64,000 nucleotides of DNA from Pagrus major (GCF_040436345.1 NC_133216.1:102001-166000); one strand, 5' to 3'. Shown: positions 1 to 18,935, counted from the stretch's first letter. The notes: generated by a model not told the origin, from the letters alone. Numbers and translations are program-made.

Positions 1-165
1 GTTCCTGAAACTCTTGAAGAGGTGAAGTAGAGATGAAATAAGAGACGACACAGTGGGACTGTGATGAGGACGGATACGTTGTGATCATGAAACGTGTCTA
101 AATGAATATCAGCAGCTGTCATTTGGTATCTTTTTGAGATATTTTGATCCTTGCTGTGTTCTCAG

Positions 166-6878
<6,713 letters not shown>

Positions 6879-9403
6879 AGGCGCCGAGCGTCACCGCTGC
6901 CACTGCTGCTGTTGTTGTTTCGCTGCTGTTTGTAGTGTGGAGCTAACGGAGGTCACCTTTAGGTCAAACCACAGTCTGGACACCCTTTAAACACTCGGCG
7001 GTGCCGTGTTTGTGTTCTCGTTAATGTTCGTCCTCTCTGCGTCCTGCCGGGTGTAAAAAGCTAGAATACCGCAGCGTAGACGTCAGTTGTGTTTTCAGAC
7101 GGAGCAGCTCTCCCCTCCTTCGTCGGCCGGCCGGAGACTCGAACCGGCGACTGCGGCATCGTAACGACGGCTGGTAGCATGCCTCTAATGTCACTTTGTT
7201 CTATGTGTTTCCACTAGGGACCGAACAGGAGTAACGTTGTGTTGAGATTAGTTTCGATGTGTCGTATCAGAGGGTCTTCATTAACAACAACTACACTGCC
7301 AACTTTGGTTGATCTGGAACAGTTCACCAGCTGATGTTCACAGTCAGTGTGTGCAGACGAAGCTGCAGAGCGTGAAGAAACACCAGAAGAAGAGTCGACC
7401 CGCCGAGAGGACCTGAAACTGTCAGAGACAGCCACCAATCAGCTAAGAGGAACTGGTGGCCTCGTTTGCATGAAATATATCAATACTTTATATGATTAAT
7501 TAATGTCATGAATAATCAACCCTTAGAGAGGAGGGCCCTAATGTTAAAGGAGCATACGAGTGTTTGTTATTGATCATTTTCTCAATCATCATCAGTATTT
7601 AGATCGTTGCAGTCAGCTGCTGGTCTCTCTTCAGTCAACACATCAGAGACAAAATTATGAGACGTTAGCAGGGAACTAACTGCTAATTAACTGTTACTTA
7701 ATGAGTAGCTAATGATTAGTTCATTAAGAAACAAATGGGGAATGAATCAGTAATAACGGAATAGGACGCTTGTTAAAAGTATTTTGAAACCTGGGCTCTA
7801 TATGTACACGTGTTGGTGAGTAAAGTATTTAATACTTTTGTAACCGCAACCATCAAAGTCTCATCCACTAAAATCTGCTTGTTTTTGTCTCTGAGGTTTT
7901 TATTCAAAGAGTCTGACAACATTACAGAAACAGAGAGACCTTTGTGTTAAATATTAAAATCCTCTTCGTAACCAGAACCAAAAGTCTCGTTGAAGGAGAA
8001 GTCTCGCTCTGAAATATCACGAGATGACTTTGACGGTCGCAGTCGCCCCAGAGGATTTGATTGTAGGCGTGTTGCAGCTGCCAGCTGAGGCTGAGTCCAA
8101 CGCGTTGGGTCAGTATGAACCATTAAACACCAAAACCAGTGAACACAGGTTTAAAGCTATCAGGTATATTCCTCAGTAACCACACACTCTGATGATGATT
8201 AACTAATGAAGCACTAATTAGTAACTACTCAGTACTGAGTGCCACAACTGGGTGTGAACAGAAACAGTAACTACTGTTTTCGGGCCCGGTGCAGGTTCTG
8301 AGTTAACCAGGAAAAACTTGTCAGTATTATGAATTCACAGATATTCCCGAGGATCTCCCAGTGCAAGTACTTAGTGACAATTCAGAAGAATAGAGGATAA
8401 TATTATAATGGCTGTAATGAGGATTCACATGAAAGTCTAAAAACATCTAAGTTCATCTTTTTAAATTTTAAACAGTTTTTAAAATAAATTCATCCTTTTT
8501 CATAAAATCAAATGTAAGTTTGAGACTTTAAATGAGCCAGACTGAAACTTCAGGTCCTCCTGGATTAAATGATGTGTTGGACTTGATGCTGACTGATACA
8601 ATATGAGAGGAAGAAGAAGAAACTACAGCAGTCAGGCGCCCGGAAAATTGCTTTGAGGGTCAATTAAGTTATCATTAGCTACTAAATCGAGTCAAATGAT
8701 TAGCAGTTACTCATTAACTTGTGGTTAAGTAGCAGTTTTTTCCTCATTTGTTCCCATGTAACTTCTGTAAAGTGTTACCAAATCTAAGTCTAATTAGAGA
8801 AATCTGGTGTGAGACTGTCTTTAGTTTTAATAAAAGTACTTGTATCTGAGCTGAAACTCAAGTTTTACCACACGAGTATTTAAAACTGCAGTCGGTGTAA
8901 CATAAGACCAACACAACTGTCGAAAAACCTGTAACTGTGGATTCAATGTTGTGTATTTTTCCTCTTTATTACATTAAAAAGCAAGTTATCGTTCAGACTA
9001 ACAACAACCACAGAGGAAGTGGGATGTCTTCAATCAGGACGTTTCCCAGCTGACTCATGTGTCTGATACACGAGTGTCCTCGAACGCACCAGTGAAGGCA
9101 CTCATGTCGCGTTACAACGAGATGAAAACATGAAGGACTTTTTTCTGTCTGCAGGCTGATTTTAACGAACAACAGCGTCAAAGAAAAGAAATTAATTTAA
9201 AATCAGCTGGATGATTCAGAAAATGATCAGCAGGGATGTGAAGCAAACAGGAAGTGTTATAACAGTTAATGAACCGTTAACGAGTTGTTATTCATGTGAA
9301 GTATCAGAGATTAACAGCGTGTCATCTTTAATTCGAACATTGGAAGCAGAACAAAGACTGAAACGTCCTCCATGTGAGTCAATGTACAGTTGTGTTATTA
9401 GTA

Positions 9404-9466
<63 letters not shown>

Positions 9467-10205
9467 CTTTACCTGACAGACTGAATGAAACTGCTGTTTT
9501 TTTTCACTTTAACACGACATTACAGGATAAAGATCAAAAACACCAAAAATCATCTGTAACAATATTTTAATTGGCTTTTATTTTGAAAGGGCCAGGAGGA
9601 AACCTGTACATTCCACTGCATCTTTAATAAAGGGACGTTTGTGGCAACATGTGTGTGTTTGTTGTGATGTTCTGACGTAAAAATCAGAACAAACGATGGA
9701 AACGATCCTGAACTGAATGGAGACCTGATCACGATGCAACACACACCTGCACTCAGCAGTTAGACGCGTCCGCCTTCCTGCAGTGACGGTCGTAATAATG
9801 TGGATAAAAACATCATAATTCAGACACCAATGAAAAAGTTTTGGCCCCAAAAGAAGAAGAATGAAATGACCTGAAATGATTATTACACGAACAGAGCAAA
9901 CGTTACAGACAGCACTGTGCTGAAACTGAAACTGAAGCCTGTTCACGTTTAAATCTGCACACAGTTTGATGCACACAGTTGCTTTCTTGACCAACGACTG
10001 GTGAGATCTTATAGTCTTATTTATTCTTTGTTGCTAAGAGGGACTTGTGTCTCTTTCAGGTGTGAGTCTGGTTGAACGATGTTTTGTTCTTTACGTATAA
10101 AACTAACCCTTCATACATGATCGACAGCGTAAAACACTACTAATGTCACGTCACGTCAATATCTGAACTTGTGCTGATGAAAAATCCTCATTGAATGACA
10201 ACACG
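6879..10205. other. arrb1 3' UTR and arrb1-OR intergenic region, no further gene seen
   Basis: The proximal part must be arrb1 3' UTR. AATAAA-type signals occur near 8480 and 8829, but the true end cannot be decided. Segments near 7670-7790 and 8660-8780 share ATGAGTAGCTAATGA-like motifs in opposite orientation, resembling ends of a decayed MITE. A TTTATT near 10019 could be the minus-strand polyadenylation signal of the OR at 10206-11222. No convincing protein-coding exon was found. Confidence 0.6.
9406..9464 (+). repeat. (GT)n microsatellite
   Basis: About 29 uninterrupted GT dinucleotides in the arrb1-OR intergenic region. Confidence 0.98.
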
Positions 10206-11222
10206 TTACCTCGAGCAGGAAACCTTCACGTTTGTCGTTTTGCCAGCAGGAGAAACTTTCACCATCTTTACCGTCTTCCGTCTGTGTTTAAAAATCCTAA
10301 AAAAGCCGTTTCGAATTTCTTTGGTCCGAACACCGTAGATGATGGGGTTGACTGTCGCTGGGAACAGAATGTACATGAGTCCCATGAAGGTGTTGACGTC
10401 CGTCGGTATGGGGATGTTCAGGTTGTGAGAGAGGAATGTGACACTTCCCACCAGGTAGAAACACATCATGACGATCAGGTGAGTGCCGCAGGTGTGAAAC
10501 GCCTTCCAGCGGTCCTCGTTGGCTGCTGCCGCCCTCAGGACGACGCTCAGGATCTTCATGTAGGAGAAGAAGATGAGCGGTATGTCAACGCCCACAAAGC
10601 AAACGATCACAGCCAGGCCCGCCGCCTTGTTTTTGTCCGTGCTGTCACACGCCAGGCTGACCAGTGCCATGTGGTCGCAGTAGTAGTGCTGGATGGTGTT
10701 GGAGCCGCAGAACCGCAGCGAACCTGCCAACCCGACCAGCGTGGCCATGATGGAGCTGCTGCGGACCAGAGTGAAGAGCAGCAGCTTCACGAACATAGAG
10801 GAGCCAACGATCTCAGTGTAGCGCAGCGGCTGACAGATGGCAACGTAACGGTCCAGCGCCATCGCCAACAGCAACGTTGACTCCAATGAGGACAGGAAGT
10901 GAGTGAAGAACATCTGAGTCAAGCAGCCAGCCAATGAGATCTCATCCCTGTCGGACAGGAGGCTGAGGAGCATCTTGGGGATGATGGCGGTCACCATGAG
11001 TATGTCGACGATGCACAGTGTGCAGATGAGGAGGTACATGGGGCTGTGCAGGCTCTCCACGCTGCGGATCACGTACACCAGCAGGGAGTTTCCCAGCAGC
11101 ACTGACAGGTAGGAGGCGGAGAACGGCAGCGCCAGCAGCCGGCGGTGTTTCTGCAGCTCCGGGAAACCTCTGAACACGAAGGTGCTGTGGGAGAAGTTGT
11201 TGCCCAGTGACGCATCCAACAT
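10206..11222 (-). CDS. Odorant receptor, intact, 338 aa (first OR of the window)
   Basis: Seven-transmembrane odorant receptor, expected in the ciliary membrane of olfactory neurons and signalling through a stimulatory G protein. Seen: N-glycosylation site NFS near the N-terminus, GN of TM1 at 44-45, LHSPMY after TM1, C100, MALDRYVAIC with the DRY motif at 124-126, an extracellular loop with FCGSNTIQHYYCDHMA, KAFHTCGTH at TM6 (240-248) and NPIIY at 292-296. The open frame could start upstream at 11306. The ATG at 11222 is preferred because a pyrimidine-rich acceptor (TGTCTGTTCAG) ends at 11237, so the upstream codons would be intronic. It runs tail to tail with arrb1. It differs clearly from the ORs at 20306-44802. 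Subgroup is not assigned; loop and TM3 motifs are class I-like. The C-terminal tail is long and basic. Confidence 0.94.
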   Translation of the reverse strand: MLDASLGNNFSHSTFVFRGFPELQKHRRLLALPFSASYLSVLLGNSLLVYVIRSVESLHSPMYLLICTLCIVDILMVTAIIPKMLLSLLSDRDEISLAGCLTQMFFTHFLSSLESTLLLAMALDRYVAICQPLRYTEIVGSSMFVKLLLFTLVRSSSIMATLVGLAGSLRFCGSNTIQHYYCDHMALVSLACDSTDKNKAAGLAVIVCFVGVDIPLIFFSYMKILSVVLRAAAANEDRWKAFHTCGTHLIVMMCFYLVGSVTFLSHNLNIPIPTDVNTFMGLMYILFPATVNPIIYGVRTKEIRNGFFRIFKHRRKTVKMVKVSPAGKTTNVKVSCSR

Positions 11223-11567
11223 GGCGCCGGCTTCACCTGAACAGACACAGTCCAGACAGAAACGGTCAAATGAAAATGTGATGCTACAAAAACTGAACCC
11301 TTTCATCTGTGTCTTTAATGAATCAAATTATAGAAGACAACATGAGTGTGCATCTATAACTCAATACATTCAGACCAGTAAGTTTTCATATGATCATACT
11401 TTTATTTAAGAATCAGCATCAGTGCACGTCTCCAGGAAACTTGTTTTAAATCAGAAGAAAGTGTTTTCATTGAGATTATTTTTTCATTTATTAAAGTACA
11501 AGTTAATCACTTGTGATATAATAAAGTATAATTTCACAAAAATCACAAAAACTAATTTGTCACTTAC

Positions 11568-11633
11568 TTCTGCGAGTGTCCGTCCATGCAGATGTTATGT
11601 TGCTGCTGTTGTGGTTGTGGTCATAAGTTGTTG
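11568..11633 (-). other. Predicted non-coding exon 2 of the OR at 10206-11222
   Basis: On the minus strand this 66-bp segment is preceded by a good acceptor (TCTGTTCTTTTCAG, AG at 11635-11634) and followed by a strong donor (GTAAGTG, 11567-11561). It contains two short upstream ATGs that soon meet stops, so it would be 5' UTR. Based on splice signals alone. Confidence 0.45.
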
Positions 11634-11639
11634 CTGAAA

Positions 11640-12440
11640 AGAACAGAGCAGATTTATTTTATTCATAAATACATAAATATACTTTTATTGAGAACAGTTA
11701 TAGACTTTGACTCAAGTCTCACATCTTAACATTCTGTTGACGTACAAGGCCAAATACATGGATAAGAACAACACGAAACACAGGTATACAGAAGCCCTGA
11801 GGGGCAAGTTTAAAAACGACAAAAATAAAAATTCAAAAAAATGTTTTTATTGTGATAAACATTCAAACCAGCTGTGTTACTCGCATACTTGCACTTCTGT
11901 AATTGCACTTGTAAACACCTTCCAGTTGTAAAAATATCAGTTAACTCAGATCTTAAATCCATATTTCCTCAGTCAGCACTGAGCCATCATCACGTCCCGT
12001 CCTGGAGTGCAGCGGTGACGGCCCGACTGTTGGTAACTAACTGATCCAGACTGCATATTTCACCAAGTATGACTTATTCCTCGTCATGTTACATAACCTG
12101 CTAACATATACTGTAAGAGATGCGTCTCGTGTTTCAGGTGCAGAGAGGAGGAACACGGACGCTTCTCATCTTATTTGGGACATGAGTAGTGGTGCACTTC
12201 AGCCTCTTGTGGTCAAAATGAGTATTAAAAAAAGAAACACTGAAAAATGAGCCTTTAATTCCTCTTGAAATTGTTTCACACGCACAGAAAAAAACAACTA
12301 ATTCTTTCACTTGGCTCGACACATGAAAAAAATGTTCTTGTTAATTGTTTTTTCACTGTTACACACAAGACAGAACACAATGTTAAGGAGCTTAACAGGT
12401 GGAGCACCAGAGAAAGAAACTCAGGGCTTCTGTACAGGTA

Positions 12441-12501
<61 letters not shown>

Positions 12502-13315
12502 ATCTTACTTTCTGTTTAGCTCCACTTGCTTTTGTCGCTGTGTCGTTCAACTACTTTTGTTTTCAGCTGCCAATGAAACTGAACACTTCCAGCTATTGTT
12601 GAAAAGAGAGTGTTGAGTGTTGAGCTGATGTCATCAGCGCTGTGAGAAAGTACATATAGTGAATTTATCAAGTCAGTCAAACTAAATAAAACATGATGAA
12701 ATAGATTTATAAAACAGGGACAGTTAGATTTAAGGCCTGTCTCTAATAATGACCCATTTCAAAGAGCAGAATTATAAATCAAGTCATATTAGTGTAAGAA
12801 TACTGGATTATGGTACAGAAGCATTATCGACAAAATGTCCTGAAAGTATCATATTTTTGTTGATTGTAGATTTTGTATTTAAAATCTTAATCTGTCAGTA
12901 ACTGCAGTTGTTACCAAAAAATAAAAAAGTACAATATTTCTCTCTGGAACGATGCAGCAGAAGTACAAACTGAAAATATTCAAGTAGATTTGATTGATTA
13001 CACATTATCTGCTTACCTGATATCTACAAAACTTTCACATCCATTTCACCTCAAAATAGTTAAATAAAACTTAACATAATCAGAATAACAAACAAGAACG
13101 ACATAATTATATTAATGAGCAAACAACTGAACATGCAGTATTTAAAATGTAAACAACATTAACGAGGCAGTAAAACATGTCGGAACATTGTATTTGAAAT
13201 TTGAATACTTTAATAAACTCACTGATGAGTGATTGAATATTTTTATCAACAGTGATCAAACACATTAAAATCAAGCACTGGTTCAATGACTCAGACACGA
13301 AGTGAACGTTCCTAC
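11640..13315. other. Upstream intron of the first OR; no other gene seen
   Basis: AT-rich sequence between the two predicted upstream exons, with a CA microsatellite at 12442-12499. Short open frames on both strands show no recognisable protein. Confidence 0.5.
12442..12499 (+). repeat. (CA)n microsatellite
   Basis: About 29 uninterrupted CA dinucleotides. Confidence 0.98.
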
Positions 13316-13430
13316 CTGCTGTGGTTCCTCAGCTGGTCGTCAGGGGAACTCTGTCCTCTCACTCCATCTTATACCTGAAGCCGAAACGTCCCACAGGAAG
13401 ACTGACCACAAACGCAGCAGCGCTGATTGG
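13316..13430 (-). promoter_or_regulatory. Predicted core promoter and first exon of the OR at 10206-11222
   Basis: On the minus strand: a CCAAT box (complement of ATTGG at 13426-13430), then about 50 bases later a TATA-like GGTATAAGATGG (13375-13364). About 48 bases further on is a donor CAG/GTAGGA with the last exon base at 13316. The start would fall near 13340. The layout resembles the CCAAT-TATA blocks upstream of the later ORs, with different spacing. Inference from motifs. Confidence 0.45.
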
Positions 13431-13619
13431 CTGAAACACATTTGAACCAATTTAAATGTCTCTGAGCTGTTAGAGGAAAAGCAGACGCACTAAACATCTC
13501 CAGAGTTTAATCAACCTGCTGACTTCATGTAGAGTTAATTTCAAATCTGTGAATCAAACGTCAGAGCTGAAATACTTTATAACGACATATCTTTCTCTTT
13601 ATGACTTAAATTCTGTTTA

Positions 13620-13800
13620 TTAGAGCTGGAACGATTAATCAGTTAGCAACTGATTCATCATTCAAGTCATTTATTTGGCAAAAATTACAGACATTTTTTG
13701 TGACACTTTATTGATCAAAGCAATAATCAGTTAATCAAGGAAGCCACTGGTAGATTAACTGCTGCTGAAACTTGTTCGTTGCAGCCGGTTTTCTTGTTAA
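13620..13800. mobile_element. Degenerate MITE (GCTGCAACGATTA type)
   Basis: The left end reads AGAGCTGGAACGATTAATCA. The right end TCGTTGCAGCCGG is an imperfect inverted match. Fish genomes hold many short non-autonomous elements whose ends resemble GCTGCAACGATTA. No target duplication is clear and there is no coding capacity. Confidence 0.5.
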
Positions 13801-14734
13801 ATAACATAAATTATCTTGTTAAACCACAAAACATTCAAGTCATTACTTATGAAGTACTGCGTCCTTTTGATGACTTATTGATTTATTTAATTAAACATAT
13901 TCTTACGTATTGTTTATGTCACGATGACTATTGTTCTTGTTTTTAAATGGCAAATTATTTAACAAATAAAAACAGCTTCATTAGTGCTGCGGTTTGTTCT
14001 GCCATTTCTTGTTTGTTGCTCAGTTTCTTTGCACCAAGCTGATATTTTCTTTTATCTCATTCAGTTCCAACACTTATTGAACACTGATCCGTCCTGACAG
14101 TGTGTGTAACAAAAGAAAAACGTGCTTCAGAATAAATGTTGTGTATTTTTCAAAGCACTCTCCTCAAAAAGAACATCTTTGAAATTAATCAAATATGACA
14201 GTCTGATATTATCTCCTCCCGCTACATTATTGAAGCAGTATCTCAGAGGAAGGAACATGTTTAACTTGTTAAACTGTAAAATCTAATTAGTCTGTGGCTC
14301 GTCCCTTCAGGAGTCCCAGCCGGCAGTTTGTTGTCATCGTTCTTCGAAGCTAATTGGCCCCGAGGTCAAAACAGCAGAGTTTATTTTCCTCTGAGAAGGA
14401 CGCTGGGATTAATTATCTGCTCTGCTTGATGAGTCCAACCGGTGGCACTCGCAGAGCTGCAGCTCTAATGAGAGCTGCGACTCCAGTTTTAATGAATAAA
14501 CAAGCAGACAACTCAGCTGATGTCGGTTCTTCCTGCTCGTCTTCATTCCACCTGTTGACCATCACAGATGATATTCATAGAAACACAACGAAGCTGAAAA
14601 CGTTTCATTTTGTTCTGAATCAAGAATCTGTTTTGTTCTCTGTGGAACAAAAGGCCACAACACGTTCAGAGTCATCTGTGATCTTCCAGGTTTATTTTTC
14701 CTCTTGAATGTTCTGGATCAGGACGATGGTCCAA

Positions 14735-15060
14735 CCCAGTGGTGGAATGTAACTAAGTACTTTTACTCAAGAAAGGGAGTAAAAACAAAACATGTTTCAA
14801 GTACTCTATTCCTTTTTCTGACCATTTTATCATGTTTTGTATCTTAATTGATTACATGCCTTTATCATGATGTATAAAAGTGAATGTATTTGAATCATTT
14901 AGTCTGACGGTGCTCTTCAGTATCAGTCCAGTGAAGTTTTGTGTTCTGAGCGAGAAAAGCTTAACAAAAAATCTACATTTCAAAATTCAGTGAAACCTTA
15001 ATTTTTGTCCACTGAAATAATGACTGAAGTCAAGTTCAACTATCAGCCTACAGATTAAAA
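14735..15060 (+). mobile_element. Possible non-autonomous DNA element, one end recognised
   Basis: The segment beginning CAGTGGTGGAATGTAACTAA, then TACTTTTACTCAAG, matches the start of a very common fish MITE as I remember it. Only this end is recognisable. Confidence 0.4.
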
Positions 15061-15314
15061 TAGAGTTAATAATGAACCCAGTCTTGCTAGCCAGCTTTCA
15101 TCAAGCCAGCAGCTCGACCGGACTTACCTGCTCACTGCTTCCTCCAGGATCCAGGATCCACTCCGTCACCATCAGTCCACGACGCAAATTCCACGAGCGA
15201 GCGAGCGAGCGAACGCAACGTTTGAAGTTTGATGGACGCGATTTTAAAGTTAGTTTGGTTTTTGTTTTGAACACAAACACAACACACACTCACACTGTTG
15301 TCTCCTACCTGTGG

Positions 15315-16060
15315 TTGTCTGAGCTGAGGTTTGATCCCACGTCTCCGTGTTGCAAGTCAACGTCTCAATCCACTGGACCATCTTCAGCGCTGAAACCAAC
15401 CAACACCCAGAGAGAGAAAGAGGAGCAGACTGAAGGAGGAATGAGAAGAAAAGTCAGCATGAAACTGGACAGAAAACAACTCCCAACTTCAGACTGGACT
15501 CCTGACCTCCACAGCTCTCTTCTCCTGATCAATGGTTCAATTTCTGCTTGAACCTAAAAATAAATCTATTGCGTCGTCCAGAAATTACATTTTTCTGCAT
15601 TCAAGTCCAAACAAAAACATTAATATCAACATTAATGATGAATATATGTTTCTTTGTTTCTGCATAAAATCAATTACATTTTAAACGCTGAATACTTCAG
15701 CTGGTTGTTGAGCTGATTTCTGGCTCAGGGGTTTGTTGGTTCAAATCCTGTGAGTCACACAATATTATCAAAGATGGCAGTTATATCTGACCAAGGCGGG
15801 GTTCGAACCCACACTCTCTTGCACTGTAAAAGCCAACTGTCTCTTGTTTTATGCAGTGAGCTATTCACACAGTCTCTGCAGTGGTCATTGTTTCACATCC
15901 TGCTTGGAGCTATAAAGCTCATAAACTCTCGACATTAACGAGACATATTTCTTTGTTTTCACATGAAACCAATCAACTGTTTTAGACTTTGGCTTGACAA
16001 AGGTTGGAGTTGAACCCGTCACCTCATCAGTGTCCCCACCCACTGGACCATCCTCAGACT
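15315..16060 (-). repeat. Cluster of three degenerate tRNA-like sequences
   Basis: Minus-strand tRNA-like cores lie at about 15315-15395, 15780-15870 and 15995-16065. The first and third share GATGGTCCAGTGG, an A-box/D-arm-like stretch. The middle one has a perfect B-box-like GTGGGTTCGAACCCCGC and a TAGCTCA A-box-like piece. The first has a 7-bp acceptor-like pairing with one mismatch. None folds into a full cloverleaf by hand and anticodon loops are irregular. Similar AT-rich spacers (TTTCTTTGTTT, then CAATTA or CAATCA) recur between them. Best read as tRNA-derived repeats or pseudogenes, not working tRNAs. Confidence 0.55.
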
Positions 16061-17453
16061 GAAAATATCAACCAATCAGGAAGTGAAAGAAGATCAAGGC
16101 AGTGAACACTGCTTCAGTTAGATCTGCTGTTTCTCTACTATTCGGTCACATGAAGCTGAACCTCTGCAGGAAAGTAACCATGAACCTGACAGTGAAGTGT
16201 GATGTCACAGAAGACTCCTGTTATCAGATGTGTTGAGGCAGCTTTGATGGGGAGTGAGCAGCACTCAGCGGCATACTGACATCTAGTGGTGACACTGCAG
16301 GCTGTTTCCTCCTGTTTATTGTTTACATCATGTCACGTTTCAGATTGTGGTGGAAAAAACCATTAGATTAACTGTTATAAGTTATAAGATCAATTTCATT
16401 ATATTTCTTGTTATGAATACAAGACAAACTCTTTGGTTTTACCAGTAAACATTTCTTGTTATCACAAAATATCAGTTTAAAAAAAACTTAAATCAACAAT
16501 ATTCTGTCAATGAGAACATTTTATGATACAACAACATTAAACAGGTTATTGTGATGATAAAAGTTTATTCTTCATATGGATTTATATTTGGTAAGTAGTT
16601 ATAAAAACAAAATGATGTCAGTGAAATAATATAAAATGTTGTTCTAAAACACTGAAAGCGTCTTTAAAACCTTTTTCATAAAGATTCTCATCATGACAAG
16701 ATTTCTTTTAACACAGCAGCAACACTGATACTGACCTATGTCTGAAAAACATATACTCTACTGTATTTAAGAGGAGACCCGTCCTGCCATCAGAAATCGT
16801 ATATATGGCATTTATGAACATATTCAATAATGGACTATGCATTTTCACATCCATGGACAAATATCTCTACACAGACATTTTGATCAAACATCTGTTTTTG
16901 ACATATCAAAAACTAAATATGCTCTGTGCTATATGTAGCAGAGGTTTTTCACATAAACTACATAAAATGACACATGAAAGCATTTATACACTGTATATTT
17001 ATTTATTATTCAAACATACTGTATGTAATTTAAACGTGTCCAGAAAACCTACATATACCTATTTAACACAATAAAATATGTATTTGACGTGTATGTTGCC
17101 TTTTATATAATTATATTCTGTGTGCAATAATTTTGTATGTATTTTTTATTACCGTTATCTTTTTTATTTGTATATATTTCGTAATGTGTACTTCTTTATA
17201 AAATGCACACTTTTCTAAGTTTTTGTGCTTTTAATTACCTTTCTTTGACTTGCTTGTTAAAAGATGACTCCGAGAAACATTCACAAGAATCCAGTCCAGT
17301 TTACCTGCAGAGCTGAAGTTGAAACTTCTATTAAATTCATGGCACCTTGCAAAATGCTACAGTTGTTCTCAGAATACTTTTTAAATTATGAATTTCTGAA
17401 GTTTGGCCCTCTGAGCTAAATTTCAGTATTTAAGTGATTCTGTGTGATTATTA
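16061..17453. other. AT-rich intergenic stretch, nothing recognised
   Basis: No coding exon, known repeat or structured RNA could be supported. The open frame at 16805-17074 has the composition of random AT-rich sequence. Confidence 0.5.
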
Positions 17454-17797
17454 CCTCAGCACAGGCGCGGTCTTACCATTAAGGCAAAGGTAGGCAATTG
17501 CCTTGGGCCCCCCAACCAGCAGGGCCCCCCAACCAGCAGGGGCCCGGGGCCTCCGGCCAGTAGCCCCCCACCATTGTCTTTGTGAAGTATAATTGTGTAC
17601 TTCTAAACAGAAAATAAAGAAAAAACAACAAAAAAACATCAGAATGCCCAAATCGTATTATCTGCCCCCCCTCCCCTTTCGTACTATAATGGACTATTCC
17701 ATGAGTCATCATGACCGCGAAAAGATGAAAGACTGCAGTCAGGAAGTGAAGTGCTGCGGTTTGTTTACGAAAGGCGTGCGGTCGGAGTTCTGGTAAA

Positions 17798-18196
17798 ATG
17801 AAGCGTAATTATCCAAGCGGGTCTAATAAGAGGAAAACGCGAGAAGAAACTAAAAAGAAAAACGCCAAGTTTACTGTGCCACCACCGGTTGACACAAAAA
17901 ATAACGTTAATGTCGAGGAACACGTCGTTGCAGACTCAGAGCCTGAGGAGCTAGCCCTATGTTGTGGTGAAAATGAGGAGCTACAATCCGCTGTTCCCGA
18001 GTCCGATCATGCAGACAACCCAGTAGAGTTGGTGGAGGAGCTACCAATGACTGATGAATATGAAGATGTGGTGGTGAGCAGGCCAAATAGCCTCCCTTCT
18101 TCTGACCACAAAAGTGATGCTGACCTACTCCCTCTCAAACTCTCTAGCATTAGTTGCTTTACACAATGTCCGTTAATAATTACCATTTCATTATAA
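17798..18196 (+). pseudogene. hAT transposase N-terminal remnant
   Basis: The 132-residue frame opens MKRNYPSGSNKRKTREE. A KR-Y-SG--KRK start is typical of hAT transposases of the zinc-finger MYM/TTF kind. The rest is acidic and unstructured and stops before any catalytic or dimerisation domain. A dead N-terminal piece of the mobile element, not a host gene. Confidence 0.6.
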
Positions 18197-18251
18197 CAAC
18201 CTCACTCCCATACACTCACTCTCTACTAGTCCAACTAAGCTCTCTCTCTCA

Positions 18252-18253
<2 letters not shown>

Positions 18254-18283
<30 letters not shown>
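18254..18283 (+). repeat. (CA)n microsatellite within the hAT element
   Basis: About 15 CA dinucleotides. Confidence 0.95.
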
Positions 18284-18285
<2 letters not shown>

Positions 18286-18426
18286 TAATTCATCTTTGCA
18301 AACGCTCACTCTCTCCCCATCTCCATCCCCTTCCTCTCATACACACCTTGTATACTACTGTTGTATGACTGTTTGCATACATTGTTTTGCAATTGCTATT
18401 GTTGCACAGTCTCATTCACTCATTCA

Positions 18427-18428
<2 letters not shown>

Positions 18429-18481
<53 letters not shown>
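18429..18481 (+). repeat. (CA)n microsatellite within the hAT element
   Basis: About 26 CA dinucleotides following a short CATTCACT repeat. Confidence 0.95.
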
Positions 18482-18484
<3 letters not shown>

Positions 18485-18935
18485 TCTGGTGAGATTTTTA
18501 GAAAAAGTAAATATTTGGCATTTTGACATACACTGGTGTTATATCTGAAAATTAATTCTCGCATCCCATTCACTCTTTATTTACAGCAAGTACTGACAGG
18601 TGCCTTTGGGGTGGCCCTTCCTGCTTTTTTTGTCTTAAAAGAACGGATGTGGAGCGCCCCCTAGCTAAGTTTGCCTTGGGCCCCCAAATTGCTAAATCCA
18701 CCACTGCCTCAGCAATCGCTTACTTTTCACTGGATTGAGCTGAAATTTGTCCTGATCATCACAGAGACGCTGACGATCATTTACAACATGTTTTCATTTA
18801 AATAGTTGTTGCTGAATGTTTACAGTCATCACATTAATAACAGAGAGAAATGTTTTACCAGAACAAGGAATCCGTCATTTTTCAAAATTCATATTTCCAC
18901 TAGTTCTCACTTTTTTGCAATTGAATTTTGCTTCT

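Larger units (their letters stand above)
17462..18706 (+). mobile_element. hAT DNA transposon, non-autonomous, with 8-bp target duplication
   Basis: This 1245-bp element is flanked on both sides by the 8-bp duplication CCTCAGCA (17454-17461 and 18707-18714), the hallmark length for hAT. Ends are CAGGCGCGGTCTTACC at the left and the complement of CAGTGGTGGATTTAGCAA at the right. Both ends also carry GCCTTGGGCCCCC-type sequence in inverted orientation. It holds a short transposase N-terminus at 17798-18196 and two CA microsatellites, but no catalytic region, so it would need a helper transposase. Confidence 0.88.

Noticed and set aside
1-165. A further arrb1 exon at the window edge
   Set aside because: No stretch here translates into the expected beta-arrestin sequence before IPLNLPCSV, so this is intron.
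7100-7190. tRNA-like sequence on the minus strand (CCGGTTCGAGTC)
   Set aside because: A B-box-like stretch is present, but the T loop would have nine bases and no acceptor or D arm pairs; lies in the arrb1 3' region.
10191-10880. 229-codon plus-strand open frame
   Set aside because: It is antisense to the intact OR at 10206-11222; its composition (many H, D, Q, V) is a shadow of the receptor codons.
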